A stretch of DNA of 64,000 nucleotides from Variovorax sp. PBL-H6 (GCF_901827155.1 NZ_LR594659.1:1302001-1366000), one strand, 5' to 3'; positions 10,174 through 19,848 are shown, counted from the stretch's first letter. Program-made: numbers and translations. The notes: a model not told the origin generated them from the letters alone.

Positions 10174-11081
10174 GTCCGCTGCAGGAAGGCCTCGATCTCG
10201 CGGGCAACGAACTCGGGTTGTTCGTGCACGATCCAGTGCGTGGCGTCGGGCACTTTCTTGAGATCGAGCCTGGGCACGTAGTCTTCCAGACCTTCAAGCA
10301 AGCCGGGCAGCAGCGCCTTGTCGTCGAGTGCCCAGAAGACGAAGGTGGGTACCTCCACCACCAGCCGTTCGCGCGGCAATTCGGGCAGTTCGGCGGCAGG
10401 CTTGCCGGGCAGGGCGGGCTTCATCGGCGTCACGCGATAGAGGTTGCAGGCGCCCGTGAGGCCGTGGTCCCATACTTCGCGGTACTTGGCCATGACCTCC
10501 TGCGTCAGCCAGCCGTAGCCCTCCGGCCCGGCCTTCATCTGGGTGAACGAGAGCCACATCCGCTTGTAGTCGTCGGCCGAGAGCAGCGTTTCGGCGTCGG
10601 GCCGCGCAAGGAAGTTCATGTAGGCGCTGGCAGCCTGCTGCGCAGGGTTGTCTCGCAGCTCGCGCACGAAGGTGCCCGGATGCGGCGAATTGATGATGAC
10701 GAGCCGGCCCAGCTTGTCCGCATGCTGATTGCCGTAGCCCCAGCCGAAGGCCCCGCCCCAGTCGTGCGCGACCAGCGCCTCGATGCGGCCGTCCTCGCGC
10801 TCGCTTTGCGCGAGCTGCTCGATGTCCTGGATCAGCAGGTGCGCACGATAGGCCGACACCTCGGTCGGGGAACTCGACTTCTCGAAGCCGCGCAGGTTCG
10901 GCGCCACGCAGCGCCAGCCGCCGTGCTCTGGCTGGCTGAAATGCTCGAGCAGCTCGTCCCAGATGAAAGCGGCTTCAGGAAAGCCGTGCAGGAAAACCAT
11001 CAAGGGGCGGCCGGGCTCGCCGGCGGCACGGCAGCTGAGCGTGGTGCCGTTGGGCAGCGCACGGGCAAAGGTCTGGATCAT
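10167..11081 (-). CDS. Alpha/beta hydrolase, epoxide hydrolase-like
   Basis: 304 residues. The oxyanion-hole HGFPEA (about residues 32-37) and the nucleophile motif VAHDWGG with Asp 107 are the signature of epoxide hydrolases and haloalkane or fluoroacetate dehalogenases rather than Ser-esterases. The general-base His is in DATHWIVHEQP near the C-terminus. Cytoplasmic; substrate unknown. The start ATG at 11081 overlaps the stop of yihA as ATGA, so the two form an operon, although no functional tie is known. Confidence 0.85.
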   Translation of the reverse strand: MIQTFARALPNGTTLSCRAAGEPGRPLMVFLHGFPEAAFIWDELLEHFSQPEHGGWRCVAPNLRGFEKSSSPTEVSAYRAHLLIQDIEQLAQSEREDGRIEALVAHDWGGAFGWGYGNQHADKLGRLVIINSPHPGTFVRELRDNPAQQAASAYMNFLARPDAETLLSADDYKRMWLSFTQMKAGPEGYGWLTQEVMAKYREVWDHGLTGACNLYRVTPMKPALPGKPAAELPELPRERLVVEVPTFVFWALDDKALLPGLLEGLEDYVPRLDLKKVPDATHWIVHEQPEFVAREIEAFLQRTQ

Positions 11082-11815
11082 GGCGGGCTGTCTCCTTCGG
11101 TCGGTTCTGCGGGCAGCTCGTCCTGCGGATGGGCCCAGCGCCACAGCAGTTCCGCCGCCTCGTCCACTCCCTGTTGCTTCAAGGCCGAGAACAGTTTGAC
11201 CTCACCGCCGCCGGCCTGCAGTCGCACGATCGACAGCGCCTTGGCGCCGTCCGAACGTGTCAGCTTGTCGGCTTTGGTCAGCAGCACGAGGAACTTCAGG
11301 CCCTGCTCGACCCGCGGACGGATCACCTCCAGCAGGATCTCGTCGAGTTCGGTGAGACCATGGCGCGGGTCGCACATCAGCACCACGCCGCGCAGGCTCT
11401 CGCGCGTCATCAGGTAGTTACCCATGACTCGCTGCCACCGCAGCTTCGCCTCGCGCGGCACGGCCGCGTAGCCATAGCCCGGGAGGTCGGCCAGCACCGC
11501 GTCGTCCACCTTCTGCTTGCCGACGCCGAACAGGTTGATGTGCTGGGTGCGGCCGGGCGTCTTGGAGGCGAAGGCCAGGCGGGTCTGCTGGGTAAGGGTG
11601 TTGATGGCGGTCGACTTGCCGGCGTTCGACCGCCCGACGAAAGCGATCTCCGGCAACCCGAGGGACGGCAGATGCTCCAGCTGCGGCGCGCTGGTGAGGA
11701 AGTGGGCGGTATGCAGCCAGCCGCGCGCGATGCGGATGCGTTCGGCCACTGCGGCATCCACGACGGTGGCCGTGCGGGAGAGAGGGGCGGCCGGCTTGCG
11801 GCTCGGGGTGGTCAT
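11078..11815 (-). CDS. yihA: Ribosome biogenesis GTP-binding protein YihA/YsxC (EngB)
   Basis: 245 residues. A TRAFAC-class GTPase needed for large ribosomal subunit assembly. G1 is GRSNAGKS (residues 61-68), G3 lies in DLPGYG, G4 is TKAD, and a PGRTQHINLF segment forms the G2/switch I region. Start ATG 11815. It is divergent from cytochrome c4, with a 72-bp shared upstream region, and it is followed by an overlapping hydrolase gene. Confidence 0.96.
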   Translation of the reverse strand: MTTPSRKPAAPLSRTATVVDAAVAERIRIARGWLHTAHFLTSAPQLEHLPSLGLPEIAFVGRSNAGKSTAINTLTQQTRLAFASKTPGRTQHINLFGVGKQKVDDAVLADLPGYGYAAVPREAKLRWQRVMGNYLMTRESLRGVVLMCDPRHGLTELDEILLEVIRPRVEQGLKFLVLLTKADKLTRSDGAKALSIVRLQAGGGEVKLFSALKQQGVDEAAELLWRWAHPQDELPAEPTEGDSPP

Positions 11816-11887
11816 GGGTGGAGCCTCGGTAACGGGGCGCCATTGTAGAATCGCGCGGTTTTGCGCCATAAATCCAGAGCCCCCGAT

Positions 11888-12565
11888 ATGAAGTTGTTTG
11901 CCCGTTTCCTGCTTGCAGCCCTCGTGGGCGCCGCCGTCAGCACCAGCTTCGCGGCCGACGATCCGGAAGGCAAGCCGGCTGCCGCCGCTGCCCCTGCCAA
12001 GATTGCCAAGCCCGATCCAGCCAAGGGCGACACCGTCTTCAACAACACCCCGGTCAACAGCCAGAGCTGCGCCTCTTGCCATAACGCCGACGGCAACTCG
12101 GCCGTGGCGGCAAATCCCAAGCTGGCGCAACAGCATCCCGAATACATCCTCAAGCAGTTGCAGGACTTCAAGTCCGGCAAGCGCAAGAGCCCGATCATGA
12201 AGCCGATGGCCTCGGCCCTGTCGGACGAGGACATGCGCAACGTCGCCTGGTTCGTCGGCTCCAAGAAGGTCAAGCCCGGCTTCGCGAAAGAGAAGGACCT
12301 GGTTGCCCTGGGCGAGAAGATCTACCGCGGCGGCATCGGGGAGCGCCAGATTCCGGCCTGCGCCGGCTGCCACAGCCCGAACGGTGCCGGCATCCCGGCC
12401 CAGTACCCGCGCCTCGGCGGTCAGCATGCCGACTACACGATGGCGCAGCTCAGCCTGTTCCGCGACGGCACCCGCCAGAACAGCCCTCAGATGACGGGCG
12501 TCGCCGCCAAGCTCAACGACCGTGAGATCAAGGCCGTGGCCGACTACATTGCCGGCCTGCGCTGA
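11888..12565 (+). CDS. Dihaem cytochrome c4
   Basis: 225 residues, periplasmic electron carrier. A signal peptide (about 1-23, ending SFA) is followed by an Ala/Pro/Lys-rich linker and two haem domains: CASCH at 61-65 and CAGCH at 158-162, with later Met ligands (KPM, QMTG). Duplicated cytochrome c domains of this length are cytochrome c4, which usually feeds cbb3-type oxidases. It stands directly upstream of the cytochrome c maturation genes that attach its haem. A TAGAAT -10-like box lies at 11846. It ends before a rho-independent terminator. Confidence 0.92.
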   Translation: MKLFARFLLAALVGAAVSTSFAADDPEGKPAAAAAPAKIAKPDPAKGDTVFNNTPVNSQSCASCHNADGNSAVAANPKLAQQHPEYILKQLQDFKSGKRKSPIMKPMASALSDEDMRNVAWFVGSKKVKPGFAKEKDLVALGEKIYRGGIGERQIPACAGCHSPNGAGIPAQYPRLGGQHADYTMAQLSLFRDGTRQNSPQMTGVAAKLNDREIKAVADYIAGLR

Positions 12566-12612
12566 TGGTCCTGCCGCCAGTGTGAACTAACCGCCGATAA
12601 CAAACCCCAACA

Positions 12613-12648
12613 GGGCGGGCCGATCCAGCAAGGATGGCCCGCCTTTTT
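12613..12648 (+). terminator. Rho-independent terminator after cytochrome c4
   Basis: GGCGGGCC (12614-12621) pairs with GGCCCGCC (12636-12643), extended inwards by ATCC/GGAT, and is followed by five T. It separates the cytochrome c4 transcript from resB, which begins only 22 bp later. Confidence 0.9.
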
Positions 12649-12669
12649 GCTTTCCCCTCCCCCTCATCC

Positions 12670-14805
12670 ATGTCAGCAGTCTCCACCCACGGCCTTCGCG
12701 TCCGCCGCGGTCCCCACGCGGTCCGGGCTGCGGTGGAATTGCTGTCGTCGATGCGATTCGCCATCGCGCTGCTGACCGTCATCTGCATCGCATCCATCAT
12801 CGGCACCGTGCTCAAGCAGCACGAGCCGATCAACAACTACATCAACCAGTTCGGCCCCTTCTGGGCCGAGGTGTTCCGTGCGGCGCGGCTCGATTCGATC
12901 TACAGCGCCTGGTGGTTCCTGCTGATCCTGACCTTCCTGGTGGTCAGCACCTCGCTGTGCATTGCCCGCAACACGCCGCGCATCTTCACCGACCTGAAAA
13001 ACTTCAAGGAGAGCATCCGGGTCCAGAGCCTGCGTGCCTTCGGCCAGCGCGCTGAGACCGCGCTCGACGAAACGCCTGATGCCGCGGCCAACCGCATCGG
13101 GCAGCTTCTCGCGGGCGGCGGCTGGAAAGTCAAGCTGCAGCACCGCGACGGCGACGGCTGGATGGTCGCTGCGCGCGCGGGCGGCGCCCACAAGCTTGGC
13201 TACATCGCGGCGCACAGCGCCATCGTGCTGGTGTGCCTCGGCGGGCTGCTCGATGGCGACCTGGTGGTGCGCGCCCAGACCTGGTTCAACGGCAAGAGCG
13301 TCTACACCGGCGGCGGGCTGATCGCCGATGTGGCGCCGCAGCATCGGCTGTCGCCGAGCAACCCTACTTTTCGCGGCAACATCCTCGTGCCCGAAGGCGG
13401 GCAGTCCAGCGTCGCCATCCTGAACCAGGCCGATGGCGTGCTGCTGCAGGACCTGCCGTTCTCGATCGAGCTGAAGAAGTTCATCGTCGACTACTACTCG
13501 ACCGGAATGCCCAAGCTGTTCGCCAGCGAGGTGGTGCTGCACGACCGCGCGACCGGCGAGCAGGTGCCGGCGCGGATCGAGGTGAACCATCCGGCCAGCT
13601 ACAAGGGCATCGAGATCTACCAGTCCAGCTTCGACGATGGCGGTTCCACCGTGAAGCTCAAGGCGGTGCCCATGGCGGCCGCAGCCAAGCCCTTCGAGGT
13701 CGAGGGCATCATCGGCAACAGTTCGGAGATCACCAACGGCAGCGACCGGCTGACGCTGGAGTACACGGCGCTGCGCGTGATCAATGTCGAGAACTTCGGC
13801 GACGCCGGCGCGATGGGCAGCGGCGCCGACGTGCGCAAGGTCGACCTGCGCAACGACATCGAGTCGCGCCTGGGCGCGGCCAACAAGACCAACAAGCCGA
13901 AGGTGCTGCGCAACATCGGCCCCAGCATCGGCTACAAGCTTCGCGATGCCGCGGGCCAGGCACGCGAGTACCAGAACTACATGGTGCCGGTAGACACCGG
14001 CGACGGCCAGCCCGTGTTCCTGCTCGGCATGCGCGAACGGCCGGAGGAGCCCTTCCGGTATTTGCGGGTTCCGGCCGACGAGCAAGGATCGATGGACGGC
14101 TTCGTGCGCATGCGCGCAGCCCTCGCCGACGCGGACACCCGCACGCGGGCGATCGAGCGCTACATCGCGCGTGCCGCCGACCCCAAGCGGCCCGAGCTCG
14201 CCGGGCAACTGCGCATCTCGGCCGGCCGCGCTCTCGCGCTGTTCGCCGGAGCCGAGCGCGCGAAGGCCGACGCGGTGAGCGGCGGCGGCTGGCAGGCGAT
14301 CGCCGAGTTCATGGAGGCGAATGTGCCCGAGGCCGAGCGCGAGCGAGCCGGCGCCGTGCTGGTGCGCATCCTCAACGATGCGCTCTTCGAGGTACTGAAC
14401 CTCAGCCGTGAGAAGGCGGGCCTGGCGGCCCTGTCGGCCGACGAGAAATCCCAAGCCTTCCTGACGCAGGCGGTGCTGGCTATCAGCGACGCCTACTTCT
14501 ACCCCGCGCCCGTGGCAATGATGATGACCGACTTCAAGCAGGTGCAGGCCAGCGTATTCCAGGTCGCCCGCGCCCCTGGCAAGAACGTCGTCTATCTGGG
14601 GTGCCTGTTGCTGATCGTGGGCATTTTTGCCATGCTGTACGTCCGCGAGCGCAGGCTCTGGGTTTGGCTCGCAAAGGACGCGGGCGGGCGGGGCACGGCG
14701 GCCACGATGGCCTACTCGGTCAACCGCAAGACCATCGACAGCGACCGCGAGTTCGAGCGCCTGAAGGACAGGCTGCTCGCCATCGGAAAGAGCGGCTCTT
14801 CATGA
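12670..14805 (+). CDS. resB: Cytochrome c biogenesis protein ResB (Ccs1)
   Basis: 711 residues, inner membrane. Together with CcsB/ResC it forms the system II haem lyase that attaches haem to apocytochrome c in the periplasm. An N-terminal pair of helices (RFAIALLTVICIASIIGTVL, then WWFLLILTFLVVSTSLCIA), a third near residue 180, a large periplasmic domain and a last helix (VVYLGCLLLIVGIFAMLYV) match the family. ATG 12670 (MSAVSTHG) is preferred to an upstream GTG inside the terminator region. The stop overlaps the ATG of a 60-bp repeat (14802-14861) that precedes ccsB. Confidence 0.93.
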   Translation: MSAVSTHGLRVRRGPHAVRAAVELLSSMRFAIALLTVICIASIIGTVLKQHEPINNYINQFGPFWAEVFRAARLDSIYSAWWFLLILTFLVVSTSLCIARNTPRIFTDLKNFKESIRVQSLRAFGQRAETALDETPDAAANRIGQLLAGGGWKVKLQHRDGDGWMVAARAGGAHKLGYIAAHSAIVLVCLGGLLDGDLVVRAQTWFNGKSVYTGGGLIADVAPQHRLSPSNPTFRGNILVPEGGQSSVAILNQADGVLLQDLPFSIELKKFIVDYYSTGMPKLFASEVVLHDRATGEQVPARIEVNHPASYKGIEIYQSSFDDGGSTVKLKAVPMAAAAKPFEVEGIIGNSSEITNGSDRLTLEYTALRVINVENFGDAGAMGSGADVRKVDLRNDIESRLGAANKTNKPKVLRNIGPSIGYKLRDAAGQAREYQNYMVPVDTGDGQPVFLLGMRERPEEPFRYLRVPADEQGSMDGFVRMRAALADADTRTRAIERYIARAADPKRPELAGQLRISAGRALALFAGAERAKADAVSGGGWQAIAEFMEANVPEAERERAGAVLVRILNDALFEVLNLSREKAGLAALSADEKSQAFLTQAVLAISDAYFYPAPVAMMMTDFKQVQASVFQVARAPGKNVVYLGCLLLIVGIFAMLYVRERRLWVWLAKDAGGRGTAATMAYSVNRKTIDSDREFERLKDRLLAIGKSGSS

Positions 14806-14861
14806 GCTGCCTGGCCGCTCCCAGGGCGAATACCGTAGCGCATCGCGCGGAGGCTTAAGCA
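14802..14861 (+). repeat. 60-bp translation-start repeat, copy R1 (resB-ccsB junction)
   Basis: Exactly 60 bp from the ATG that overlaps the resB stop (ATGA at 14802-14805) to the base before the ccsB ATG (14862). It begins ATGAGC and ends with GGAGG, eight bases before the ccsB start. Read from its own ATG it encodes an 18-residue peptide (MSCLAAPRANTVAHRAEA) that ends at TAA. The first 30 bases match copy R2 at 25 of 30 positions. See copies at 30414 and 60921. Confidence 0.75.
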
Positions 14862-16178
14862 ATGACCACCACCACTCTCACGCTGAACGATGGCTTCCTG
14901 TCGCGCCGCAACGCTTTCGACTGGGTGTTCGCCGCGCTGGTCGTGGCGGGCGGGCTCTTCGCCTTTTCGCACTATGCAGGCGCGATGGACGTCTACGAAA
15001 AGGTGATCCTGCTGGCCGCCATGCCCTTCGCCGTGTGGCTGGGCTGGTTCTGGCGCCCATTGCAGGTGCTGGGAATGGTGGTGGCAGCGGCGGCGTTGCT
15101 GGGCATCGTCTCGTACCAGGGCGACCTGGCGCGCGCCGACACCGTTTTCTGGCTCAAGTACTTCCTGTCCAGCCAGTCGGCGATCCTGTGGATGAGCGTG
15201 CTCTTCTTCATGAGCACGCTGTTCTACTGGTTTGGCTTCTTTGGCGGCCGCCAGGCCGACACCATGGACCTGATCGGCTCGCGCCTGGCCTGGGCAGCTG
15301 TCACCATGGCGCTGATCGGGACGATGGTGCGCTGGTACGAGAGCCATCAACTGGGCCCGGACATCGGCCATATCCCGGTCAGCAACCTCTATGAGGTCTT
15401 CGTGCTTTTCTGCTGGCTGACCGCGACCTTCTACCTGTACTTCGAGTCGCGCTACGGCACCCGGGCGCTGGGCGCCTTCGTGATGCTGGTGGTCAGCGCC
15501 GCCGTCGGCTTCCTGCTCTGGTACACGCTCGTGCGTGAGGCCCACGAGATCCAGCCCCTGGTGCCGGCCTTGCAGAGCTGGTGGATGAAGCTGCATGTGC
15601 CGGCCAACTTCATCGGCTACGGCACCTTCTCGCTGGCGGCGATGGTGGCCTTTGCCTACCTTATCAAGGAGCAGGCGCATGAGACGCGCTGGTACAAGCT
15701 CACGCCAATGTGGCTCCTGGGCGTGGCGCTGTGCTTTGTACCGGTGGCATTCCGCCAGCGTGCGCAAGAGGCGGGCGGCAGCTATTGGTTCGTTTACGCG
15801 GCCATCTCGGCGCTGATTGCTGCAGGCATCCTGCTGGGCCGCAGGCGCATCGCGGCACGGCTGCCGGCCAACGAGGTGCTCGACGACGTGATGTACAAGT
15901 CGATCACGGTCGGCTTTGCCTTCTTCACCATCGCCACCGTGCTCGGCGCGCTGTGGGCAGCCGACGCCTGGGGCGGGTACTGGAGCTGGGACCCGAAGGA
16001 AACCTGGGCGCTGATCGTCTGGCTCAACTATGCGGCCTGGCTGCACATGCGGCTGGTCAAGGGCTTGCGGGGCACCGTGGCGGCTTGGTGGGCGCTGGGC
16101 GGACTGGCTGTGACCACCTTCGCCTTCCTGGGCGTCAACATGTTCCTGAGCGGCCTGCACAGCTACGGGACCCTGTAG
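14862..16178 (+). CDS. ccsB: Cytochrome c biogenesis protein CcsB (ResC/CcsA-type)
   Basis: 438 residues, polytopic inner-membrane protein. It is the haem-handling partner of ResB in system II. The tryptophan-rich haem-binding WWD domain is seen as WGGYWSWDPKETW (about residues 373-385), with conserved His residues around it. The GGAGG that ends repeat R1 provides its ribosome-binding site. The gene is followed by 117 bp with no recognised feature before msrP. Confidence 0.94.
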   Translation: MTTTTLTLNDGFLSRRNAFDWVFAALVVAGGLFAFSHYAGAMDVYEKVILLAAMPFAVWLGWFWRPLQVLGMVVAAAALLGIVSYQGDLARADTVFWLKYFLSSQSAILWMSVLFFMSTLFYWFGFFGGRQADTMDLIGSRLAWAAVTMALIGTMVRWYESHQLGPDIGHIPVSNLYEVFVLFCWLTATFYLYFESRYGTRALGAFVMLVVSAAVGFLLWYTLVREAHEIQPLVPALQSWWMKLHVPANFIGYGTFSLAAMVAFAYLIKEQAHETRWYKLTPMWLLGVALCFVPVAFRQRAQEAGGSYWFVYAAISALIAAGILLGRRRIAARLPANEVLDDVMYKSITVGFAFFTIATVLGALWAADAWGGYWSWDPKETWALIVWLNYAAWLHMRLVKGLRGTVAAWWALGGLAVTTFAFLGVNMFLSGLHSYGTL

Positions 16179-16295
16179 GAGGCGCTGCCCGCAGGTCGGA
16201 CGGCAGGTTGAAACCGGCGGAACGTCCGGCGCGTAACCGGATCAGCATTGGGAACGAATAGATCCCAGTACAAGCAAAACAGCGAAAGGCGATCC

Positions 16296-17294
16296 ATGTT
16301 GATTCGATCCAAGGACCAGGGCTTCATCCACCCGCATCCGAGCGAGATCACGTCGCGCGCGGCCTACGAAGGACGGCGCGACCTGCTCAAGCTGCTGGCC
16401 ACCGGCGTCGCTGGCGCGGCCATGGCCTCATGGGCCGGGCGCGAGGCGCTTGCCCAGACCGCCACGCCGGGAAAGCTGGCGGCGCTCAAAGGCGAGAAGT
16501 CGGCGGTGGCCGGTGCGCAGACGATGGAGAAGCTCACTGACTACAAGGACGCCACCAGCTACAACAACTATTACGAGTTCGGCACCGACAAAGGCGACCC
16601 GGTGAAGAACGCCGGCACGCTGAAAACGCGGCCCTGGACAGTGGAAGTCGAAGGGTTGGTCAAGAAGCCGGGGAAGTACGCCATCGAGGACCTGATCAAG
16701 CTCAGTGCGCAGGAAGAGCGCATTTACCGGCTGCGCTGCGTCGAGGGCTGGTCGATGGTGATCCCATGGGTCGGCTATTCGCTTGCCGAACTCATCAAGC
16801 GCGTCGAGCCGCAGGGCAATGCCAAGTACGTCGAGTTCGTCACGCTGGCCGATCCCAAGACCATGCCCTTCGTCGGCTCGCGCGTCCTCGATTGGCCCTA
16901 CGCCGAAGGCCTGCGCATGGACGAGGCGATGCATCCGCTGACGCTGCTGACTTTCGGCATGTACGGCGAGGTGTTGCCCAACCAGAACGGCGCGCCCGTG
17001 CGCATCGTGGTGCCGTGGAAGTATGGCTTCAAGAGTGCCAAATCCATCGTCAAGATCCGCTTCGTCGAGAAGGAGCCAGGCACCGCCTGGAACAAGGCGG
17101 CGGCGCAGGAGTACGGCTTCTATTCGAACGTCAATCCCAACGTGGACCACCCGCGATGGAGCCAGTCCACCGAGCGCCGCATCGGCGACGGTAGCGGACT
17201 GTTCGCCAAGCGCCACAAGACATTGATCTTCAATGGGTACGAGGCACAGGTTGGGCAGCTCTACGCCGGCATGGACCTGAAGAAGTTCTACTGA
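16296..17294 (+). CDS. msrP: Methionine sulfoxide reductase catalytic subunit MsrP (YedY)
   Basis: 332 residues. A molybdopterin enzyme that repairs oxidised methionine in periplasmic proteins. A twin-arginine signal ([12 protein letters not shown], Arg 27-28) sends the folded protein through Tat, whose genes lie at 62253-63812. The molybdenum-ligand Cys is Cys 148 in [18 protein letters not shown] 16296 has AAAGG upstream; the longer frame starting at 16248 has no family character. It pairs with msrQ seven bases downstream. Confidence 0.96.
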   Translation: MLIRSKDQGFIHPHPSEITSRAAYEGRRDLLKLLATGVAGAAMASWAGREALAQTATPGKLAALKGEKSAVAGAQTMEKLTDYKDATSYNNYYEFGTDKGDPVKNAGTLKTRPWTVEVEGLVKKPGKYAIEDLIKLSAQEERIYRLRCVEGWSMVIPWVGYSLAELIKRVEPQGNAKYVEFVTLADPKTMPFVGSRVLDWPYAEGLRMDEAMHPLTLLTFGMYGEVLPNQNGAPVRIVVPWKYGFKSAKSIVKIRFVEKEPGTAWNKAAAQEYGFYSNVNPNVDHPRWSQSTERRIGDGSGLFAKRHKTLIFNGYEAQVGQLYAGMDLKKFY

Positions 17295-17301
17295 ATCCAT
17301 C

Positions 17302-17946
17302 ATGAACAAGCTGCTGCTGCACCCGGCCGCGAAGCCGCTGGTGTTCGTGCTGTGCCTGCTGCCTTTCGCCTGGCTGGCCTGGGGCGCCTTCACCGATGGA
17401 CTGGGCGCCAATCCTGCGGAGCACCTGATCCGCTCCACCGGCGACTGGACACTGCGTTTCATCTGCATCGTGCTCGCGGTGACGCCGCTGCGCGTCATGG
17501 CCCGGCTCAATGCATTAGCGCGCTTTCGCCGCATGCTGGGCCTGTTCGCGTACTTCTACGTGGTGGTCCATCTGCTGAGCTACAGCCTGTTCGACATGGG
17601 CTTCGACATTCCGGAGATCGCCAAGGACATCGCCAAGCGGCCCTTTATCCTGGTGGGCTTCAGCGGCTTCGTGCTGCTCACGCCGCTTGCGGCCACCTCG
17701 TTCAACCGCGCGATCAAGGCGATGGGCGCGAAGCGCTGGCAGATGCTGCACAAGTGGGTCTATGTGATCGCTGGCCTGGGCTTGCTGCACTTCTTCTGGA
17801 TGCGCGCCGCGAAGAACAATTTTGGCGAAGTCTTCGTCTACGCCGCCATCATTGCGGTGCTGCTGGGGTGGCGGGCCTGGAACTTCGCCCGGAACAGGAA
17901 AGCGCCGCGGCATGCACCCGCCGGGCGCGTGCAGTTGAGCAAGTGA
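17302..17946 (+). CDS. msrQ: Haem-binding membrane subunit MsrQ (YedZ)
   Basis: 214 residues, six or so membrane helices. It passes electrons from the quinone pool or cytoplasmic flavin donors to MsrP. Family features include RSTGDWTLRFICIVLAVTPLR in the second helix region, His residues in VVVHLLSY and MLHKWVYVIAGLGLLHF that bind haem, and a basic C-terminus. It is in an operon with msrP and ends 13 bp from the convergent lysA stop, without an obvious terminator. Confidence 0.95.
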   Translation: MNKLLLHPAAKPLVFVLCLLPFAWLAWGAFTDGLGANPAEHLIRSTGDWTLRFICIVLAVTPLRVMARLNALARFRRMLGLFAYFYVVVHLLSYSLFDMGFDIPEIAKDIAKRPFILVGFSGFVLLTPLAATSFNRAIKAMGAKRWQMLHKWVYVIAGLGLLHFFWMRAAKNNFGEVFVYAAIIAVLLGWRAWNFARNRKAPRHAPAGRVQLSK

Positions 17947-17958
17947 AGGCGGGGACGC

Positions 17959-19239
17959 TCAGCCCTCGAACTGCTCGCTGCGCAGCTGGTCCTCGATGCT
18001 TTCACGGCGGCGAATCAGCGTGACGCGGTCGCCGCTGACCAGCAACTCGGCTGCGCGGCCGCGGGTGTTGTAGTTGCTCGCCATCGCCATCGAATAGGCA
18101 CCGGCCGACAGCACCGCCAGGAGGTCGCCGGCCTTCACGTCGAGCGCGCGGTCGCGGCCGAGCCAGTCGCCGCTCTCGCAGACCGGGCCGACGACATCGT
18201 AGCTGACGGCCTCGCCTCGACGGGGCGTGACCGGGACGATCCGGTGGAAGGCCTGGTACATCGCGGGCCGCGGCAAGTCGTTCATCGCTGCATCGACGAT
18301 GCAGAAGTTCTTGGCCTCGCCGGGCTTCGTATAGAGCACTTCGGTCACGCAGACACCGGCGTTGCCGACCAGCGAGCGCCCAGGCTCGACAACCAGGCGC
18401 CGCTGGCCGAAGCCGCGCGCGTCGAGGCGCTCGAGCAGTCGCCGCCACAGCGCATCGGCCGCTGGCGGCGTGTCGCCGTTGTAGTCGATGCCCAACCCGC
18501 CGCCGAAGTCGAGGTGGTGCAGCGCGATGCCGGCCTTCTCGATCGCCTCGACCAGATCGAGCACCCGTTCCAGCGCCTCGAGGTAGGGCGCGGCCTCGGT
18601 GATCTGCGAGCCGATATGGCAATCGATGCCGACCACCCGCAGGCCCTTCAGCGAGGCGGCGTGCCGGTAGATGGCCAGTGCGCGGTCGTGCGCGATGCCG
18701 AACTTGTTGCCCTTGAGACCGGTGGAGATGTAGGGATGCGTCTTCGGATCGACGTTGGGATTGATGCGCACGCTGATCGCGGCCTGGCGTCCTTCGTCGA
18801 GCGCGACCGCGTTGAGCACGTCGATCTCGGCTTCGCTCTCCACGTTGAAGCAGGCGATGCCTGCCGCCAGCGCTTGCCGCATTTCATGCTTCGTCTTGCC
18901 GACGCCTGAGAAGATCACCTTGGCCGGATCGGCGCCCGCTGCGAGAACGCGGGCGAGCTCGCCGCCGGAGACGATGTCGAAGCCGCAGCCCGCCTCGGCA
19001 AAGATGCGCAGCACGCCCAATGCGGAGTTGGCCTTGATGGCATAGCAGATCAGCGCGTCGCGCCCTTCGAAGCCGCGCTGGTACGCGGCCAGCGCCTCGA
19101 GCATCCATTGCTTCGAGTAGATGAAAAGCGGGGTGCCGTGCTCGCGCGCGAGTTCGGGCAGCGCCGCTGCCTCGACGTGCAGCGTGCCGTTCTTGTATGC
19201 GATGAAGGGATGGCCGGGCAGGCGTTCGGCGAGCGTCAC
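17959..19239 (-). CDS. lysA: Diaminopimelate decarboxylase
   Basis: 426 residues. The last step of lysine synthesis, removing CO2 from meso-diaminopimelate with pyridoxal phosphate. PLP-binding Lys 69 lies in ICYAIKANSALG; HIGSQI, the Gly-rich FGGGLGIDY and EPGRSLVGNAG phosphate site and the CESGDWLGRDR loop are present. The GTG start at 19239 has AAGGAA upstream and overlaps the lptM stop as GTGA. Neighbour lptM upstream and cyaY divergent are a common betaproteobacterial arrangement. Confidence 0.96.
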   Translation of the reverse strand: MTLAERLPGHPFIAYKNGTLHVEAAALPELAREHGTPLFIYSKQWMLEALAAYQRGFEGRDALICYAIKANSALGVLRIFAEAGCGFDIVSGGELARVLAAGADPAKVIFSGVGKTKHEMRQALAAGIACFNVESEAEIDVLNAVALDEGRQAAISVRINPNVDPKTHPYISTGLKGNKFGIAHDRALAIYRHAASLKGLRVVGIDCHIGSQITEAAPYLEALERVLDLVEAIEKAGIALHHLDFGGGLGIDYNGDTPPAADALWRRLLERLDARGFGQRRLVVEPGRSLVGNAGVCVTEVLYTKPGEAKNFCIVDAAMNDLPRPAMYQAFHRIVPVTPRRGEAVSYDVVGPVCESGDWLGRDRALDVKAGDLLAVLSAGAYSMAMASNYNTRGRAAELLVSGDRVTLIRRRESIEDQLRSEQFEG

Positions 19240-19487
19240 TTCGTTCCTTCGCGAGTGGCGGGTGCGCTGCTGGGCGCGGCGGGTGCGGGGGAGGTCCCCG
19301 TTCCGGGGCGTGCTGCGCCAGCGGCATCGCGCGACCCGGGGATGAGCAGACCTGGGAGTGTCGCGCGATTCGTCGCGGCCGGTTCGGTGGGCAGGTAGAG
19401 CGCACCTTTCTGCCCGCAACCGGCGAGCGCGACCCCGACGATCGCGAGGCCAATCGCGCTCACTAGAATTTGACGAACATTCAGCAT
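19236..19487 (-). CDS. lptM: LPS translocon maturation lipoprotein LptM (YifL)-like
   Basis: 83 residues. A lipoprotein signal with lipobox LAGC (Cys 24) is followed by [12 protein letters not shown], the conserved GQKGxLYLP core of LptM, which helps LptD fold in the outer membrane of E. coli. The rest is an Ala/Pro/Gly-rich tail with no further motif. It overlaps lysA (GTGA) and is divergent from cyaY with start codons 12 bp apart. Confidence 0.85.
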   Translation of the reverse strand: MLNVRQILVSAIGLAIVGVALAGCGQKGALYLPTEPAATNRATLPGLLIPGSRDAAGAARPGTGTSPAPAAPSSAPATREGTK

Positions 19488-19499
19488 GACGAAATTGTA

Positions 19500-19832
19500 A
19501 TGACCGACCCCGAGTACCTGGACCGCGCCGAGGCCGCGCTGGCCGCGATCGAACGCAGCTGCGATCACATCAACGACACGAGCGACGCCGATATGGACAA
19601 TCAGCGCGTCGGGGGCATGATCACCATCACCTTCCGCAACGGCACCCAGCTTATCGTCAACCTGCAGAAGCCCTTGCAGGAGATCTGGCTGGCGGCGCGC
19701 TCGGGCGGCTACCACTACCGACATGATGGCCGTGCATGGATCGACACGAAGACCAGTGAGGAGTTCTTCGCTCAGCTGTCGCGCGAGGCGAGCGCGCAAG
19801 CCGGTATGCCGCTGCAATTCAGCGCCGATTGA
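19500..19832 (+). CDS. cyaY: Frataxin homologue CyaY
   Basis: 110 residues. An acidic iron-binding protein that modulates iron-sulfur cluster assembly through the cysteine desulfurase. The acidic first helix ([18 protein letters not shown]), the [19 protein letters not shown] sheet and the [16 protein letters not shown] motif are all typical. ATG 19500 fits the family; an in-frame start at 19470 lies within the divergent lptM signal peptide. A TAGAAT box at 19464 could be its -10. Confidence 0.95.
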   Translation: MTDPEYLDRAEAALAAIERSCDHINDTSDADMDNQRVGGMITITFRNGTQLIVNLQKPLQEIWLAARSGGYHYRHDGRAWIDTKTSEEFFAQLSREASAQAGMPLQFSAD

Positions 19833-19848
19833 GGCAATCGGCGGGTGA

